A DNA stretch of 34,030 bases from Prochlorococcus sp. AG-347-K17 (GCA_003281385.1 QCCE01000003.1:1-34030), one strand, 5' to 3'. Numbered from the stretch's first letter, positions 9,864-19,448 are shown. A program made the numbers and translations. The notes: a model not told the origin generated them from the sequence alone.

Positions 9864-9988
9864 AGACATTGAAAATTGCAGAAGAATTAGCCGATAAATC
9901 AACATTACCAATTTTACGAAAAGGCTTAAGAGATATTTCTCCTGAAGTCGTTGAAATTTCAGCTTTATTAATCAGAAAATTCAAGTAA
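9824..9988 (+). CDS. Small hypothetical protein, 54 residues
   Basis: Starts MFNLFQGNTENK and ends LLIRKFK. It is amphipathic and predicted to be two or three helices, with a TLPILRKGLRDISPEVVEISALLI section that resembles a single HEAT-like repeat pair. It looks more protein-like in composition than the overlapping frame at 9609. It lies convergent to the glycosyltransferase gene, with 3 bp between stops. I do not recognise a family. The upstream codons remain open in this frame, so a slightly longer form cannot be excluded. Confidence 0.55.
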   Translation: MFNLFQGNTENKLKTLKIAEELADKSTLPILRKGLRDISPEVVEISALLIRKFK

Positions 9989-9991
9989 AAT

Positions 9992-10954
9992 TCAATTTTG
10001 ATCGGCACTAGTTATTGACCTAATTCTATAAATTGGACGACTTTGACTTTCATGATAAGTCCTAATTAAAAGTTCGCTCAACAATCCAAAGCTAAATAAT
10101 TGGACCCCAGCAATTCCTAATATTAATGCAAACATTAGCAACGGACGATTTCCAATATCTTCACCCAGTATTTTTAAAACAATCAAGTAAGAACTCATTG
10201 CAAGGCTAATGAAAATACTTATAATTCCAACGAAACCAAATCCATACATTGGTCTTGTTAAGAATTTAGTCATAAACCAAACAGTTAGTAAATCCATTAA
10301 AACTCTAAAAGTTCTATCGATTCCATATTTACTAGATCCATATTGCCTGCTTCTATGATTAACTTTAATTTCTTTGATTCTTGCACCTTCAATATTTGCT
10401 AAAACGGGCAGAAACCTGTGAAGTTCACCATATAACTGAATATCATCTACTATTTCTTTCTTAAAAGCTTTTAGTGAACATCCATAGTCATGCAACTTCA
10501 AACCTGTGACGTATGCTATTAATTTATTCGCTATTTTTGATGGTATCTTTCTATTAATTAATTTATCTTTTCTATCAAACCTCCACCCACAAATCAAATC
10601 ATAGCCATTATTAATTTCAGAAATTAATTTAGGAATATCATTTGGATCATTCTGTAAATCACCATCCAATGTAATGACAATATCGCCTTTAGAATTGTCA
10701 AAGCCAGCTGACATTGCCGCAGTTTGCCCATAATTTTTGCGAAGAGAAATTACTGACAATTCTTTAATTTTGAGAGTTAATTGTTTTAATACTTTATGAG
10801 TATCGTCTCTAGAACCATCATTTACAACAATCAATTCAAAATTAAATTTATGAATTGACATTACATTTATAACTTCATCCAATAAAAAACCAATACTTTC
10901 ACTTTCGTTGAAAACGGGGATAATAATAGAAATTAATTGTTTTATATCTGACAT
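9992..10954 (-). CDS. Family 2 glycosyltransferase, polyprenyl-phosphate type (DPM1/GtrB/ArnC-like)
   Basis: A 320-residue inverting glycosyltransferase of the type that moves a sugar from a nucleotide donor to a polyprenyl phosphate carrier at the cytoplasmic membrane. The GT-A domain begins ISIIIPVFNES, has VNDGSRDDT near residue 45, and the metal-binding D97-G-D99 followed by LQNDP. The QYGSSKYG segment typical of this subgroup is near residue 210. Two C-terminal membrane helices (about 235-262 and 270-300) match GtrB/ArnC-like enzymes, not soluble DPM1. The donor sugar cannot be read from sequence. It is likely involved in envelope polysaccharide or glycolipid synthesis. Confidence 0.88.
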   Translation of the reverse strand: MSDIKQLISIIIPVFNESESIGFLLDEVINVMSIHKFNFELIVVNDGSRDDTHKVLKQLTLKIKELSVISLRKNYGQTAAMSAGFDNSKGDIVITLDGDLQNDPNDIPKLISEINNGYDLICGWRFDRKDKLINRKIPSKIANKLIAYVTGLKLHDYGCSLKAFKKEIVDDIQLYGELHRFLPVLANIEGARIKEIKVNHRSRQYGSSKYGIDRTFRVLMDLLTVWFMTKFLTRPMYGFGFVGIISIFISLAMSSYLIVLKILGEDIGNRPLLMFALILGIAGVQLFSFGLLSELLIRTYHESQSRPIYRIRSITSADQN

Positions 10955-11010
10955 TTATATTTGATAATAATTAGATAATTTTAACTTAATTTAGAACATT
11001 AAAATTAAAC

Positions 11011-11040
11011 AAAAAAAATCACCACATTTGTGGTGATTTT
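11011..11040 (-). terminator. Rho-independent terminator of psaAB
   Basis: Complementary 12-base arms (aaaatcaccaca at 11015-11026 and its reverse complement at 11029-11040) read on the minus strand as a stem followed by eight U residues. It starts 18 bp after the psaB stop codon, so it should end the psaA-psaB transcript. Confidence 0.9.
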
Positions 11041-11057
11041 AATTATTTAAAGAAAAG

Positions 11058-13286
11058 TTAACCAAATTTACCTGAAGTTGATGCAATAACAAATGCACCG
11101 AAGGTAAGAATGTTTCCAATTGTGAAATGTGCCAATCCAACTAATCTAGCTTGAACAATTGAAAGTGCAACTGGCTTATCTCTCCAACCAACAAGATTAG
11201 CTATTGGAGTACGCTGATGTGCCCAAACTAATGTTTCAATTAATTCCTGCCAATAGCCGCGCCATGATATCAAGAACATGAAACCAGTAGCCCAAACTAA
11301 GTGACCGAACAGGAACATCCAAGCCCAGGGAGATAAAGAGTTTACTCCGAAAGGATTATATCCGTTAATAAGCTGAGCAGAATTTAACCAAAGGTAATCT
11401 CTAAACCAACCCATTAGGTAAGTTCCTGATTCATTAAATTGCGCAACATTACCCTGCCATATTGCTAGGTGTTTCCAATGCCAGTAGAAAGTTACCCATG
11501 CTAATAAATTTAATGCCCAGAACATAGCTAAATACATAGCGTCCCAAGATGAACTATCACAAGTACCTCCACGTCCGGGGCCATCGCAAGGAAATGCATA
11601 TCCTAAATCTTTCTTATCAGGAATTAATTTTGTTCCTCTAGCATCAAGTGCACCTTTAATAAGAATTAAAGCAGTTGTATGAAGACCTAGTGCGATAGCA
11701 TGGTGGACTAAGAAATCTGCAGGGCCAATAGGTAAGAAAGCACTTAATGCATCTTGCCTATTGATAAGATCCATCCAGTAATGATTACCTGGCAACGAAT
11801 TAGCAGCGAGACTTGCTGAACTTGTAGGATCAGATAATAAAGCGTTAAAGCCGTACATCATCTTACCTTGAGCAGCTTGAACAAATTGAGCAAATACTGG
11901 CTCAATTAAAATTTGCTTTTCAGGATTACCAAAAGCAACGACGACGTCATTATGAACATAAATTCCAAGAGTATGGAATCCTAGCAACATAGTTACCCAA
12001 CTAAGGTGACTTATCAAAGCTTCTTTTGTTCCAAGAACTCTTGCTAATACATTATCTTTATTTAATTCGGGATCATAATCTCTTACAAAGAAAATCGCTC
12101 CGTGTGCAAATGCACCAACCATCAAGAACATTGCTATGTACTGATGATGACTATATAAAGCTGATTGTGTAGTGTAGTCTCTGGCAATAAAGGCGTAAGA
12201 AGGAAGTGCACCCATATGTTGCGCTACAAGAGAAGTTGCCACGCCAAGCGATGCTAATGCTAGTCCAAGTTGGAAATGTAATGAGTTATTTACAGTTTCA
12301 TATATACCATCATGATTAATTCCGAAACTACCTTTATGGGGATCATTTGGGTGTCTAGTATTATGAGCTTCTGTAATTTCTTTGAGACTATGTCCTATGC
12401 CAAAAGTATTTCTATACATATGGCCAGCAATTACAAAAACTGTTCCAATTGCAATGTGGTGATGAGCAATATCAGTGAGCCATAATGCTTCACTTTGAGG
12501 ATGAAGACCTCCTAAGAAAGTAAAAATTGCTGTTCCAGCTCCTTCAGCTGTCCCAAATACTTGATCTAAAGAATCAGGATTTTGTGCATATGCTCCCCAG
12601 TTTAAAGTAAAGAAAGGAGCTAATCCTGCAGGGTGTGGCAGTACTGTTAACCAGTTATCCCAGCCTACGTGCTGTCCTCTTGATTCAGGTATTGCAACAT
12701 GAACTAAATGGCCTGTCCAAGCGATACTACTAAAACCAAACAAAACTGCTAGGTGATGATTTAATCTTGACTCTGCATTTTTAAACCAGGCCAGAGAAGG
12801 TCTGAATTTTGGTTGTAAGTGTAACCAACCTGCAAATAAAGTCCAACAAGCAAGAATACTCATAAATATTGATGCTTGGAAAAGTTGCTCGTTAGTTCTC
12901 ATTCCAATTGTGTACCACCAATGGTAGAGTCCTGAATAAGCAATATTTACTGGACCGCTTGCCCCAGCTTGTGTCATTGCTTCTGTAATACCAGATCCAA
13001 AATGAGGATCCCAAATAGCATGAGCGATAGGGCGAACATGAGTTGGATCAAGCACAAATTGCTCAAAGTTACCCTGCCAAGCAATATGAAATAAGTTACC
13101 AGCTACCCATAGAGCAATTATTGCTAGATGTCCAAAATGTGTAGAAAATAGCTTCTGATAAAGTTTTTCTTCGGTCATACCATCATGACTTTCAAAGTCA
13201 TGAGCGGTAGCTATTCCGTACCATATTCGTCGGGTTGTGGGGTCCTGAGCTAGACCCTGGTTAAATGATGGAAATTTTGTTGCCAT
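11058..13286 (-). CDS. psaB: Photosystem I P700 apoprotein A2
   Basis: A 742-residue PsaB, one half of the heterodimer that binds P700, the early electron acceptors and cluster FX. The FX loop [12 protein letters not shown] is present with both cluster cysteines. Many conserved histidines that ligate chlorophyll lie in the eleven membrane helices, and the start [32 protein letters not shown] contains the usual family pattern. It follows psaA after 27 bp on the same strand and a terminator stem follows it, consistent with a psaA-psaB operon. Confidence 0.99.
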
Positions 13287-13313
13287 TGAATTAAAAAGGT
13301 GAAGTTCAGTTTA

Positions 13314-15617
13314 TTAGCCCAGCCCGAAAAGGCGAGCATGGAAGAAGGCCCATGTGGTAGCAATACCACCAACAAGGAAGTGTGTAACACCTACTGCACG
13401 TCCCTGAGTAATAGATAGAGCTCGGGGTTGAATGGTTGGTGCAACCTTTAGTTTATTGTGTGCCCAAACAATTGATTCGAACAACTCTTGCCAATATCCT
13501 CTTCCGCTGAAGAGGAACATTAAACTGAAAGCCCATATAAAGTGAGCTCCTAAGAACATCAAACCGTACATGCTTATTGATTGACCATAGCTTGTTAATA
13601 CTTGAGAAGCTTGAGCCCAAAGGAAGTCTCTAAGCCAACCATTGATAGTAATTGAACTTTGTGCGAAATTACCACCAGTTAGTCCCCAAACATCACTCTG
13701 CATTTTCCAGGAGAAGTGGAAGATAACTATTGATAAACAGTTATACATCCAGAAGAGAGCCAAGAAAACGTGATCCCATGAAGAAACTTGACATGTACCA
13801 CCTCTTCCAGGACCATCACAAGGGAATCTAAATCCTAAAGAAGCTTTATCAGGGATTAACCTTGAACTTCTTGCATAAAGTACTCCTTTGAGAAGTATCA
13901 AAACAGTTACATGGATTTGGAAAGCATGAATATGATGAATCATTAAATCAGCTGTTCCTAATGGAATCGGCGCTATAGCAACCTTTCCACCAACTTCTAC
14001 TAAACTTCCATTAAAAACTTCACTTAGAGCTTTGTGAGGTAAAGCTTCTGCAGTACCTGCTAAAAGAGAAGTTCCAACAGCAGATGCTTGAATACTCTGT
14101 ACCCATTGAGCAAAAATTGGTTGAAGTTGGATTGCAGAATCACTAAACATATCTTGAGGTCTACCCAAAGCTCTCATAGTATCGTTGTGAATATAGAGTC
14201 CAAAACTATGAAATCCTAGCCACATACATACCCAGTTCAAGTGACTGATTAAAGCATCTCTTGCCTTAAGAATTCTATCTAATACATTATCGATATGTTT
14301 TGCTGGATCATAATCTCTAACCATTGCAATTCCAGCATGCGCACCTGCTCCTACTATGAATAATCCACCTATCCACATGTGATGGGTAAATAATCCAAGA
14401 ACTGTCATATAGTCAGTGGCTATATAAGGGTATGGAGGCATCGCATACATATGATGAGATACAAGTATGCTTATTGATCCAAGCATCGCTAAGTTTACTG
14501 ATAGCTGAGCATGTCTACTTTCTGCCATGAACTCAAAAAGACCTTGATGACCTTTAGGAGCAGGGAATAATATTGGATCTCCTTGTTGTGAATCTAATAT
14601 TTCTTTCATACTATGACCAATACCGTAATTGGTTCTATACATATGACCACCGATTATTGCTATTACACCAAAAGCTAAATGATGATGTGATACATCAGTC
14701 ATCCACAAGCTTCCTGTCACAGGGTTAAGTCCACCTTTGAAAGTAAGAAAGTCTGAGAAAGCTAACCAATTTAAACTAAAGAAATTGCCTGTACCACTTG
14801 CTAATCCTGGAAATATCTGACCGATAATTTGTGGATCGCAGAGTTGATGCGGCATAGGCATATCTGCAATAGTTGCTATTTCTTTACCATTAATAACTAA
14901 AGGAGAGCCTGCATCAATTGCATCTAAAAGAGCTGCAGTAGGAGCTCCGATATGAATACAATGCCCAGCCCATGCTAAAGATCCTAGCCCTACTAAACCA
15001 GCAATATGGTGGTTAAGCATAGACTCAATATCTTGGAACCACTCCATTTTTGGAGCTGCTTTGTGATAATGAAAAATTCCAGCATGGAGCATAAGTGCAG
15101 CCATTACTACGGCACCTATTGCTAAAGCCATGAGTTCACTCTCATTAGTGATTCCCCATGCTCGCCACATGTGGAATATTCCTGAACTAATTTGAATACC
15201 GTTGTAGTTAGCGCCAAGATCAGCATTAAGCATTTCTTGACCAACGATTGCCCATACTTGCTGAGCTCCTGGTTTAACATGAGTTGGATCAGCTAACCAA
15301 CCTGAGTAATTAGAAAATCTTGCACCATGGAAAAAAGCAGCACTCATCCAAATAAAAATGACTGCAAGATGTCCAAAATGAGCTGAAAAGATTTTTCTTG
15401 TAGCTTCTTCAGCATCGCCTGTATGCACATCGAAATCATGTGCATCAGCATGCAAATTCCAGATCCAAGTTGTAGTTTTTGGACCTTTAGATAATTTACT
15501 TGACCAGAAACCTGGCTTATCTAATTTGGCAAAATCAATAGGTCTTGGATCGGCCTTGACAGGATCTTCCAAAACTTTTTTGTTTTTTTCTCCACTTTCT
15601 GGTGGGCTGATGGTCAT
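13314..15617 (-). CDS. psaA: Photosystem I P700 apoprotein A1
   Basis: A 767-residue PsaA, partner of PsaB in the photosystem I core. The FX loop [12 protein letters not shown] contributes two of the four ligands of the 4Fe-4S cluster FX. The histidine-rich helices and the C-terminal [11 protein letters not shown] ending are typical. The start [14 protein letters not shown] fits the family and is preceded on the minus strand by a GAGGTGC-type ribosome binding site. It is first in the psaA-psaB operon. The 336-bp upstream region is shared with the divergent cobalamin gene and contains two dyads. Confidence 0.99.
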   Translation of the reverse strand: MTISPPESGEKNKKVLEDPVKADPRPIDFAKLDKPGFWSSKLSKGPKTTTWIWNLHADAHDFDVHTGDAEEATRKIFSAHFGHLAVIFIWMSAAFFHGARFSNYSGWLADPTHVKPGAQQVWAIVGQEMLNADLGANYNGIQISSGIFHMWRAWGITNESELMALAIGAVVMAALMLHAGIFHYHKAAPKMEWFQDIESMLNHHIAGLVGLGSLAWAGHCIHIGAPTAALLDAIDAGSPLVINGKEIATIADMPMPHQLCDPQIIGQIFPGLASGTGNFFSLNWLAFSDFLTFKGGLNPVTGSLWMTDVSHHHLAFGVIAIIGGHMYRTNYGIGHSMKEILDSQQGDPILFPAPKGHQGLFEFMAESRHAQLSVNLAMLGSISILVSHHMYAMPPYPYIATDYMTVLGLFTHHMWIGGLFIVGAGAHAGIAMVRDYDPAKHIDNVLDRILKARDALISHLNWVCMWLGFHSFGLYIHNDTMRALGRPQDMFSDSAIQLQPIFAQWVQSIQASAVGTSLLAGTAEALPHKALSEVFNGSLVEVGGKVAIAPIPLGTADLMIHHIHAFQIHVTVLILLKGVLYARSSRLIPDKASLGFRFPCDGPGRGGTCQVSSWDHVFLALFWMYNCLSIVIFHFSWKMQSDVWGLTGGNFAQSSITINGWLRDFLWAQASQVLTSYGQSISMYGLMFLGAHFIWAFSLMFLFSGRGYWQELFESIVWAHNKLKVAPTIQPRALSITQGRAVGVTHFLVGGIATTWAFFHARLFGLG

Positions 15618-15953
15618 CTAGCACCTCGAAAATAATTGACATTAAAGCCGATTGATCGGATCTTGAACATATTTTTAATCATAATGTTCAAGAAAACGAA
15701 TCCTCCGGGACTTTAGATATTCCGTTTCAAAAATAATAAGGCAAAGATTCTTTCGTTATGCATTAACGTAACAAATGTTCTAATGATTGTTACTATATGA
15801 ATATTTTGTTAAATTCTAGTCTATGACTAAATTATGGGTATTTTTACTCAAATTTTATATAAATTTCTTAAATTTTTTTTTATATTTCAAAGAAAATTTT
15901 TTAAATCCAGCGACAGGATATAATTTCAAAGTTAGTATCAATAATTTTCTGAC
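15618..15953. promoter_or_regulatory. psaA / cbiG-cobJ divergent intergenic region
   Basis: A 336-bp region holding the promoters of two divergent genes and no plausible coding frame. Two dyads lie on the psaA side. One is a 5-bp dyad, ccgat/atcgg at 15648-15659, about 30 bp before the psaA start. The other is a perfect 9-bp inverted repeat, cttgaacat/atgttcaag at 15662-15670 and 15684-15692. They could be regulator sites or mRNA leader hairpins. I could not place -10 or -35 boxes securely, and I saw no clear tandem TTACA-type light-response boxes. Confidence 0.5.
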
Positions 15954-17750
15954 TTGAAAGGAATTGCAATAGGTCTATCTAATAATTCAAAAGAAATTTT
16001 AAAAAGGCTTAAAAAAACCGAATTTGTCAAAGACATATATATTGCGGGTTCTTCAAAAAAGGATGGAAAGGAAAATGAACTTATTCAAGTACAAAAACCT
16101 AGAGAAATCTTACTAAAAAAATGGCCCGATCTAGATTTAATAATTTTTATAGGCTCAATTGCTGCATCAATACGCATAATAAATCCATTTTTAACCTCTA
16201 AAGATCAAGATCCAGGGGTAATAGTTATAGATAACAAATGTTCCAAGATAGTTCCTTTAATTGGCTTACATCAGTCAAATACGCAAAATATTGCATGTCA
16301 AATTGCTAATTTACTTGGTGGCGAAATTATAGAAACTAATAATTCCAATAATCAAAGCCTCTTAAATCTTGATGCATTTGGAAATCAATGGGGATGGAAA
16401 AGATCTGGCAAAATAAACGATTGGTCAAAACTAGTAATTAAACAAGCTAAAAACGAAGAAATATTTTGCAAACAATTATCTGGCAATAGCTTATGGAAAA
16501 CTTCAGAATCAGCTGAGATTATTAATCAAATTGATAAAAAAGAAACTGAAAAACCAAATTCAACATTTCATGTGAGCATATTCGAAAATCATGAAACAAC
16601 TTGGCACCCGCCCGTATTATGGATTGGCATTGGATGTGAAAGAAATACAAGCAAAGAATTAATAGCAAATTCTTTAAATAATCTTTTGGAGTCAAGAAAT
16701 TTATCACTACAATCAATTGCTGGATTTGCGACTATAGATATAAAAAAAGATGAGAGAGGGATTTTAGAACTTTGTGAAGAAAAAAACTTGCCTGTAAAGT
16801 TTTTTAGTAAAGAAGATCTTTCAACAATAATTGTTCCAAATCCATCAAATGTCGTGCAAAAGGAAATTGGCACACCTTCCGTAGCAGAAGCCTCTTGCTT
16901 ACTCGCAGCAGGAGAAGAATCAAAATTATTAGAAGAAAAAAGAATTTTCAAAAATCAATCTGGGGCAGTAACTATAGCTGTATCAGAATCAAAAAATCAA
17001 TATAATCCAACCCATGGCGAAATACATATTATTGGAAGTGGGCCTGGTGATATCTCCTTCCTAACCAATAATGCAAGAAAAGCACTTTCAAGATGTACTG
17101 TTTGGATCGGATACAAAATGTATTTAGATTTAATTAAGCCCTTAAAAAGAAGTGACCAAGTTTTAATTGAAAGTAAACTAACTGAAGAAAAAGAGAGATG
17201 CAGCAAAGCAATTAAACTAGCTGAGGAAGGAATAAAAGTGGCTTTAATTTCTTCAGGTGAATCTGGATTTTATGGCATGGCAGGTTTACTTTTAGAATTA
17301 CTTCAAAAAATCAAAAAAGAATATAGACCTTACTTTGAAGTACATCCTGGTATAAGTAGTGTTCAATTAGCGGCTGCGATTAGTGGAGCACCACTTATGA
17401 ATGACTTTTGTTCAGTAAGCTTGAGCGATAAATTAACTCCATGGTCTTTAATAAAAAAAAGAATTGAAGGAGCTCTTGTGGGGGACTTTGTAATAGCTTT
17501 ATTTAATCCTCAATCCATTGAAAGAAATTGGCAGCTAAAAAGTGTAATAGATATATGTTTAGAAACTAGGCATGGGGATACTCCAGTTTTAATAGCTAGA
17601 CAAGTAGGTAGAGAAAATCAAACCAAAAAATTTTTTACTTTAAACACAATTCCTTTTAAAGAAATTGATATGTTGTCAATAATAATTATTGGCAATTCTC
17701 AAACCACATTAGTAGATGAAATATTTCTTACTCCAAGAGGATATTTATAA
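15954..17750 (+). CDS. cobJ: Fused cobalt-precorrin-5A hydrolase / precorrin-3B C17-methyltransferase (CbiG-CobJ)
   Basis: A 598-residue bifunctional enzyme of corrin-ring synthesis. Residues about 45-130 (DLIIFIGSIAASIRIINPFL, then VIVIDNKCSKIVPLIGLH) match the CbiG N-terminal domain. About 220-345 (WIGIGCERNTSKEL, GFATIDIKKDERG, SVAEASCLLAAG) match the CbiG C-terminal domain, which opens the delta-lactone ring. From about 358 onward is an SAM-dependent tetrapyrrole methylase, with GSGPGD near 360, then SSGESGFYGM and HPGISSVQ typical of CobJ/CbiH. The fusion places two consecutive steps in one chain. The start is a TTG at 15954, chosen because it immediately precedes the first beta strand and no earlier in-frame start is convincing. 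Confidence 0.92.
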   Translation: MKGIAIGLSNNSKEILKRLKKTEFVKDIYIAGSSKKDGKENELIQVQKPREILLKKWPDLDLIIFIGSIAASIRIINPFLTSKDQDPGVIVIDNKCSKIVPLIGLHQSNTQNIACQIANLLGGEIIETNNSNNQSLLNLDAFGNQWGWKRSGKINDWSKLVIKQAKNEEIFCKQLSGNSLWKTSESAEIINQIDKKETEKPNSTFHVSIFENHETTWHPPVLWIGIGCERNTSKELIANSLNNLLESRNLSLQSIAGFATIDIKKDERGILELCEEKNLPVKFFSKEDLSTIIVPNPSNVVQKEIGTPSVAEASCLLAAGEESKLLEEKRIFKNQSGAVTIAVSESKNQYNPTHGEIHIIGSGPGDISFLTNNARKALSRCTVWIGYKMYLDLIKPLKRSDQVLIESKLTEEKERCSKAIKLAEEGIKVALISSGESGFYGMAGLLLELLQKIKKEYRPYFEVHPGISSVQLAAAISGAPLMNDFCSVSLSDKLTPWSLIKKRIEGALVGDFVIALFNPQSIERNWQLKSVIDICLETRHGDTPVLIARQVGRENQTKKFFTLNTIPFKEIDMLSIIIIGNSQTTLVDEIFLTPRGYL

Positions 17751-17845
17751 GATTAAGCTTAGCTAATAGATAAATTATCCATAGAATTTTTTTTGCTTTT
17801 TTTTAATAAGAATACTAGTCTTTTATAAAGGATTAAGAAAATACA

Positions 17846-18634
17846 TTGAAAAATATTAGTTTAATTTTATTTGATATAGATGGTGTAATACGAAGCGTAG
17901 AGAATAGTTATAGACTTTCATTAAAAAAAACAGTCTACAAATTTACCGGATGGGAACCAAGTTATGTAGATATTGATAATGCCAAAAATGAAGGAATTTG
18001 GAATAATGACTGGGATTTAAGTTTAGAATTTATAAAAAGATTTAAAAAAAAAGGGAACTTTAACATTGAAATACCTTCAAGAGAGGACATAGTTAAATGT
18101 TTTGAAGAATTCTACTTTGGAGGAGATCCAAATGAAGATAGCAAATATTGGTCTGGATTAATAACAAATGAAGAATTATTAGTTGATAAAAAGTTTTTTG
18201 ATTTATTAGAAAGCAATGGAATAATTTGGGGTTTTGTAAGTGGCGCAGAGTCTGCCTCGGCAAAATTTGTTTTAGAAAAAAGACTTGGACTGAAATCACC
18301 ACCATTAATATCTATGGGAGATGCTCCAGACAAGCCTGATCCAAAAGGCTTGATTAACTTATCCAAAAAACTTCTTGGAGATAAACTTGGCTCATCAAAT
18401 ATTCCCATTGGATATGTAGGAGATACTATTGCAGATATAAATACAGTTATGAACGCTAAAAAAGAAATACCATCTCAGAAATTCATAAGTATTGGAATAG
18501 CTCCTCCTCATTTACATTCAAAATCCCGTTTGAATGAACGTAATTCGTACGAAAAAAATCTCAAAGATGCAGGTGCTGACTTAATTTTAAATTCTATTAA
18601 TGATCTAAAGTTTATTAATCTTAACCTGCTATAA
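17846..18634 (+). CDS. HAD superfamily hydrolase, subfamily IA type
   Basis: A 262-residue phosphatase-like protein. HAD motif I is FDIDGV near residue 10. Motif II is the serine in FVSGAES, motif III is the lysine in DKPDPKG, and motif IV is GYVGDTIADI. The overall layout resembles the cyanobacterial TIGR01548-type group, whose substrate is unknown; an imidazoleglycerol-phosphate dehydratase-like context has been noted for some, but nothing here supports it. Starts with TTG, preceded by a GGATTAAG-like weak ribosome site. It is the last host gene before the integrative element. Its stop lies 33 bp from the outermost attachment-site copy. Confidence 0.85.
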   Translation: MKNISLILFDIDGVIRSVENSYRLSLKKTVYKFTGWEPSYVDIDNAKNEGIWNNDWDLSLEFIKRFKKKGNFNIEIPSREDIVKCFEEFYFGGDPNEDSKYWSGLITNEELLVDKKFFDLLESNGIIWGFVSGAESASAKFVLEKRLGLKSPPLISMGDAPDKPDPKGLINLSKKLLGDKLGSSNIPIGYVGDTIADINTVMNAKKEIPSQKFISIGIAPPHLHSKSRLNERNSYEKNLKDAGADLILNSINDLKFINLNLL

Positions 18635-18666
18635 AAATACAACTTATAAAATATTTCCTAATTAAG

Positions 18667-18680
18667 TACGGAGAAGGAGG
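18667..18680. repeat. Outer left attachment-site copy (tRNA-Ser 3' end, one mismatch)
   Basis: Fourteen bases, tacggagaaggagg, that match the 3' acceptor end of tRNA-Ser at 26169-26182 with a single mismatch at 18675. They sit 33 bp after the HAD gene, the position expected for the original chromosomal flank of the tRNA before any insertion. Its divergence relative to the inner copy suggests an older insertion event. Confidence 0.6.
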
Positions 18681-18700
18681 AAATCTGACTAAAAATATTT

Positions 18701-18738
18701 GGCAACGCTAGGCAAACTTAGGCAACGTTAGACAATCA
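18701..18738 (+). repeat. Short tandem repeat, 10-bp unit (ggcaac/acttta-type)
   Basis: Three imperfect tandem units with the consensus ggcaa(c/a)(g/t)(c/t)ta at 18701, 18711 and 18721, followed by a degenerate fourth at 18731. A related ggcaac stretch, cctcaggcaaca, ends 9 bp before the inner attachment copy at 19281. A 10-bp period places the units on the same face of the helix, as arm-type binding sites for a recombinase or accessory protein often are. Confidence 0.6.
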
Positions 18739-18808
18739 AATTTATAAATTTTTATTTTTGGTCAAAACATTACTCACAAAAAAAATATTTAAATGAGACT
18801 GATAAATT

Positions 18809-18997
18809 TTATTTTTTTTCGTGTGGCAATATTATCGCCAAAGCAAAATAAATCAGAACTGGTATTCCAAAACTAAAACAACAAGCAATTAAAAAAACAA
18901 TTCGCCATCCATTTGCTTTACCAATTCCAGATAATTCAAGTCCTTTGAAAACGCCGTAAAGCCATCTTCCATTTTTTGGACGAATAATCTTTGACAT
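18809..18997 (-). CDS. Small PspC-domain membrane protein
   Basis: A 62-residue protein that consists of a PspC domain. It has a short basic N-terminus with NGRWLYGVFKGLELSGI, then WRIVFLIACCFSFGIPVLIYFALAIILP spanning the membrane. This matches the PspC consensus GVCGGLAEY...vRllfvl...G.gvllYlilwlilP, where PspC in enterobacteria senses envelope stress. The gene is isolated between the two left attachment-site copies (18667 and 19281), so it may be cargo of an earlier inserted element. It could instead be a host gene that sat beside the tRNA. It reads toward the HAD gene. Confidence 0.75.
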   Translation of the reverse strand: MSKIIRPKNGRWLYGVFKGLELSGIGKANGWRIVFLIACCFSFGIPVLIYFALAIILPHEKK

Positions 18998-19280
18998 AAA
19001 TAAAAAATACCTCTATCTCTTTTAACTTATTAAATTAAAATATCAACAATTAAGACATCATATTCAGCAAACGTAATCTTTCCTCACAACATTTCTCTGC
19101 AAAAGCATTACTATCACTTGAGAAAATTAAGAAGCTAAAAATCAATAGCCTCACAACAAACTCATAACATTATTTGGTGAATTATGGCATTGTGAGCCAG
19201 TCATAGGCTTGAAGAATTATCAATATCACCTTCTATTACTAAATTTTTTATTTTCTGACAACCTCAGGCAACAGATTGGA

Positions 19281-19293
19281 ACGGAGAGGGAGG
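19281..19293. repeat. Inner left attachment-site copy (attL core)
   Basis: Thirteen bases, acggagagggagg, identical to 26170-26182 at the 3' end of tRNA-Ser. This is the most likely current attL. Beyond the 13 bases the two copies diverge at once on both sides, which sets the limits of the shared core. The minimal spacing of 94 bp to the first cgtcacaaca box is compatible with an arm-core arrangement. Confidence 0.75.
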
Positions 19294-19313
19294 TGTATTG
19301 CCCCCAATTTTTT

Positions 19314-19350
19314 GTCCCTAAAAGTCCCTTATATCACTACTAAAGTCCAT
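19314..19350 (+). repeat. gtcc boxes, left element end
   Basis: Three boxes beginning gtcc at 19314, 19324 and 19345. The second, gtcccttatatcac, has a counterpart gtcccttatattac at 26136, and the third, aaagtccat, has a counterpart ataagtccat near 26079-26088. The boxes lie on the same strand at both ends, so on a joined circle they would flank the core on each side. Confidence 0.6.
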
Positions 19351-19374
19351 TTGTTTTTGTGAAACAGAGTGTTT

Positions 19375-19396
19375 CGTCACAACATTCGTCACAACA
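19375..19396 (+). repeat. Paired cgtcacaaca boxes, left element end
   Basis: Two exact copies of cgtcacaaca at 19375-19384 and 19387-19396, twelve bp apart start to start. The same pair with the same spacing occurs at 26035 and 26047 near the right end, in the same orientation. They end just before the recombination-operon promoter, so they could serve both as recombinase arm sites and as an operator for xis-int. Confidence 0.75.
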
Positions 19397-19448
19397 AAAA
19401 TGACCTTAAAAAAAGTGTTCACCAAGACACAAATATCCCTGAAAACGG

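Larger units (their letters stand above)
18635..18808. other. Intergenic segment with outer attachment site
   Basis: 174 bp between the HAD gene and the PspC-like gene. It holds the outer attachment-site copy and the tandem repeat described separately. I see no reading frame. Confidence 0.6.

Noticed and set aside
16522..17206. Minus-strand frames opposite the CbiG-CobJ gene
   Set aside because: Shadows of a well-supported fusion gene.
18093..18408. Minus-strand frames opposite the HAD gene
   Set aside because: Both lie within a gene with all HAD motifs and have no supporting signals.
18701..18740. CRISPR-like array
   Set aside because: Units of 10 bp without spacers; not a CRISPR. The cgtcacaaca boxes are also too short and paired, not spaced by unique sequence.
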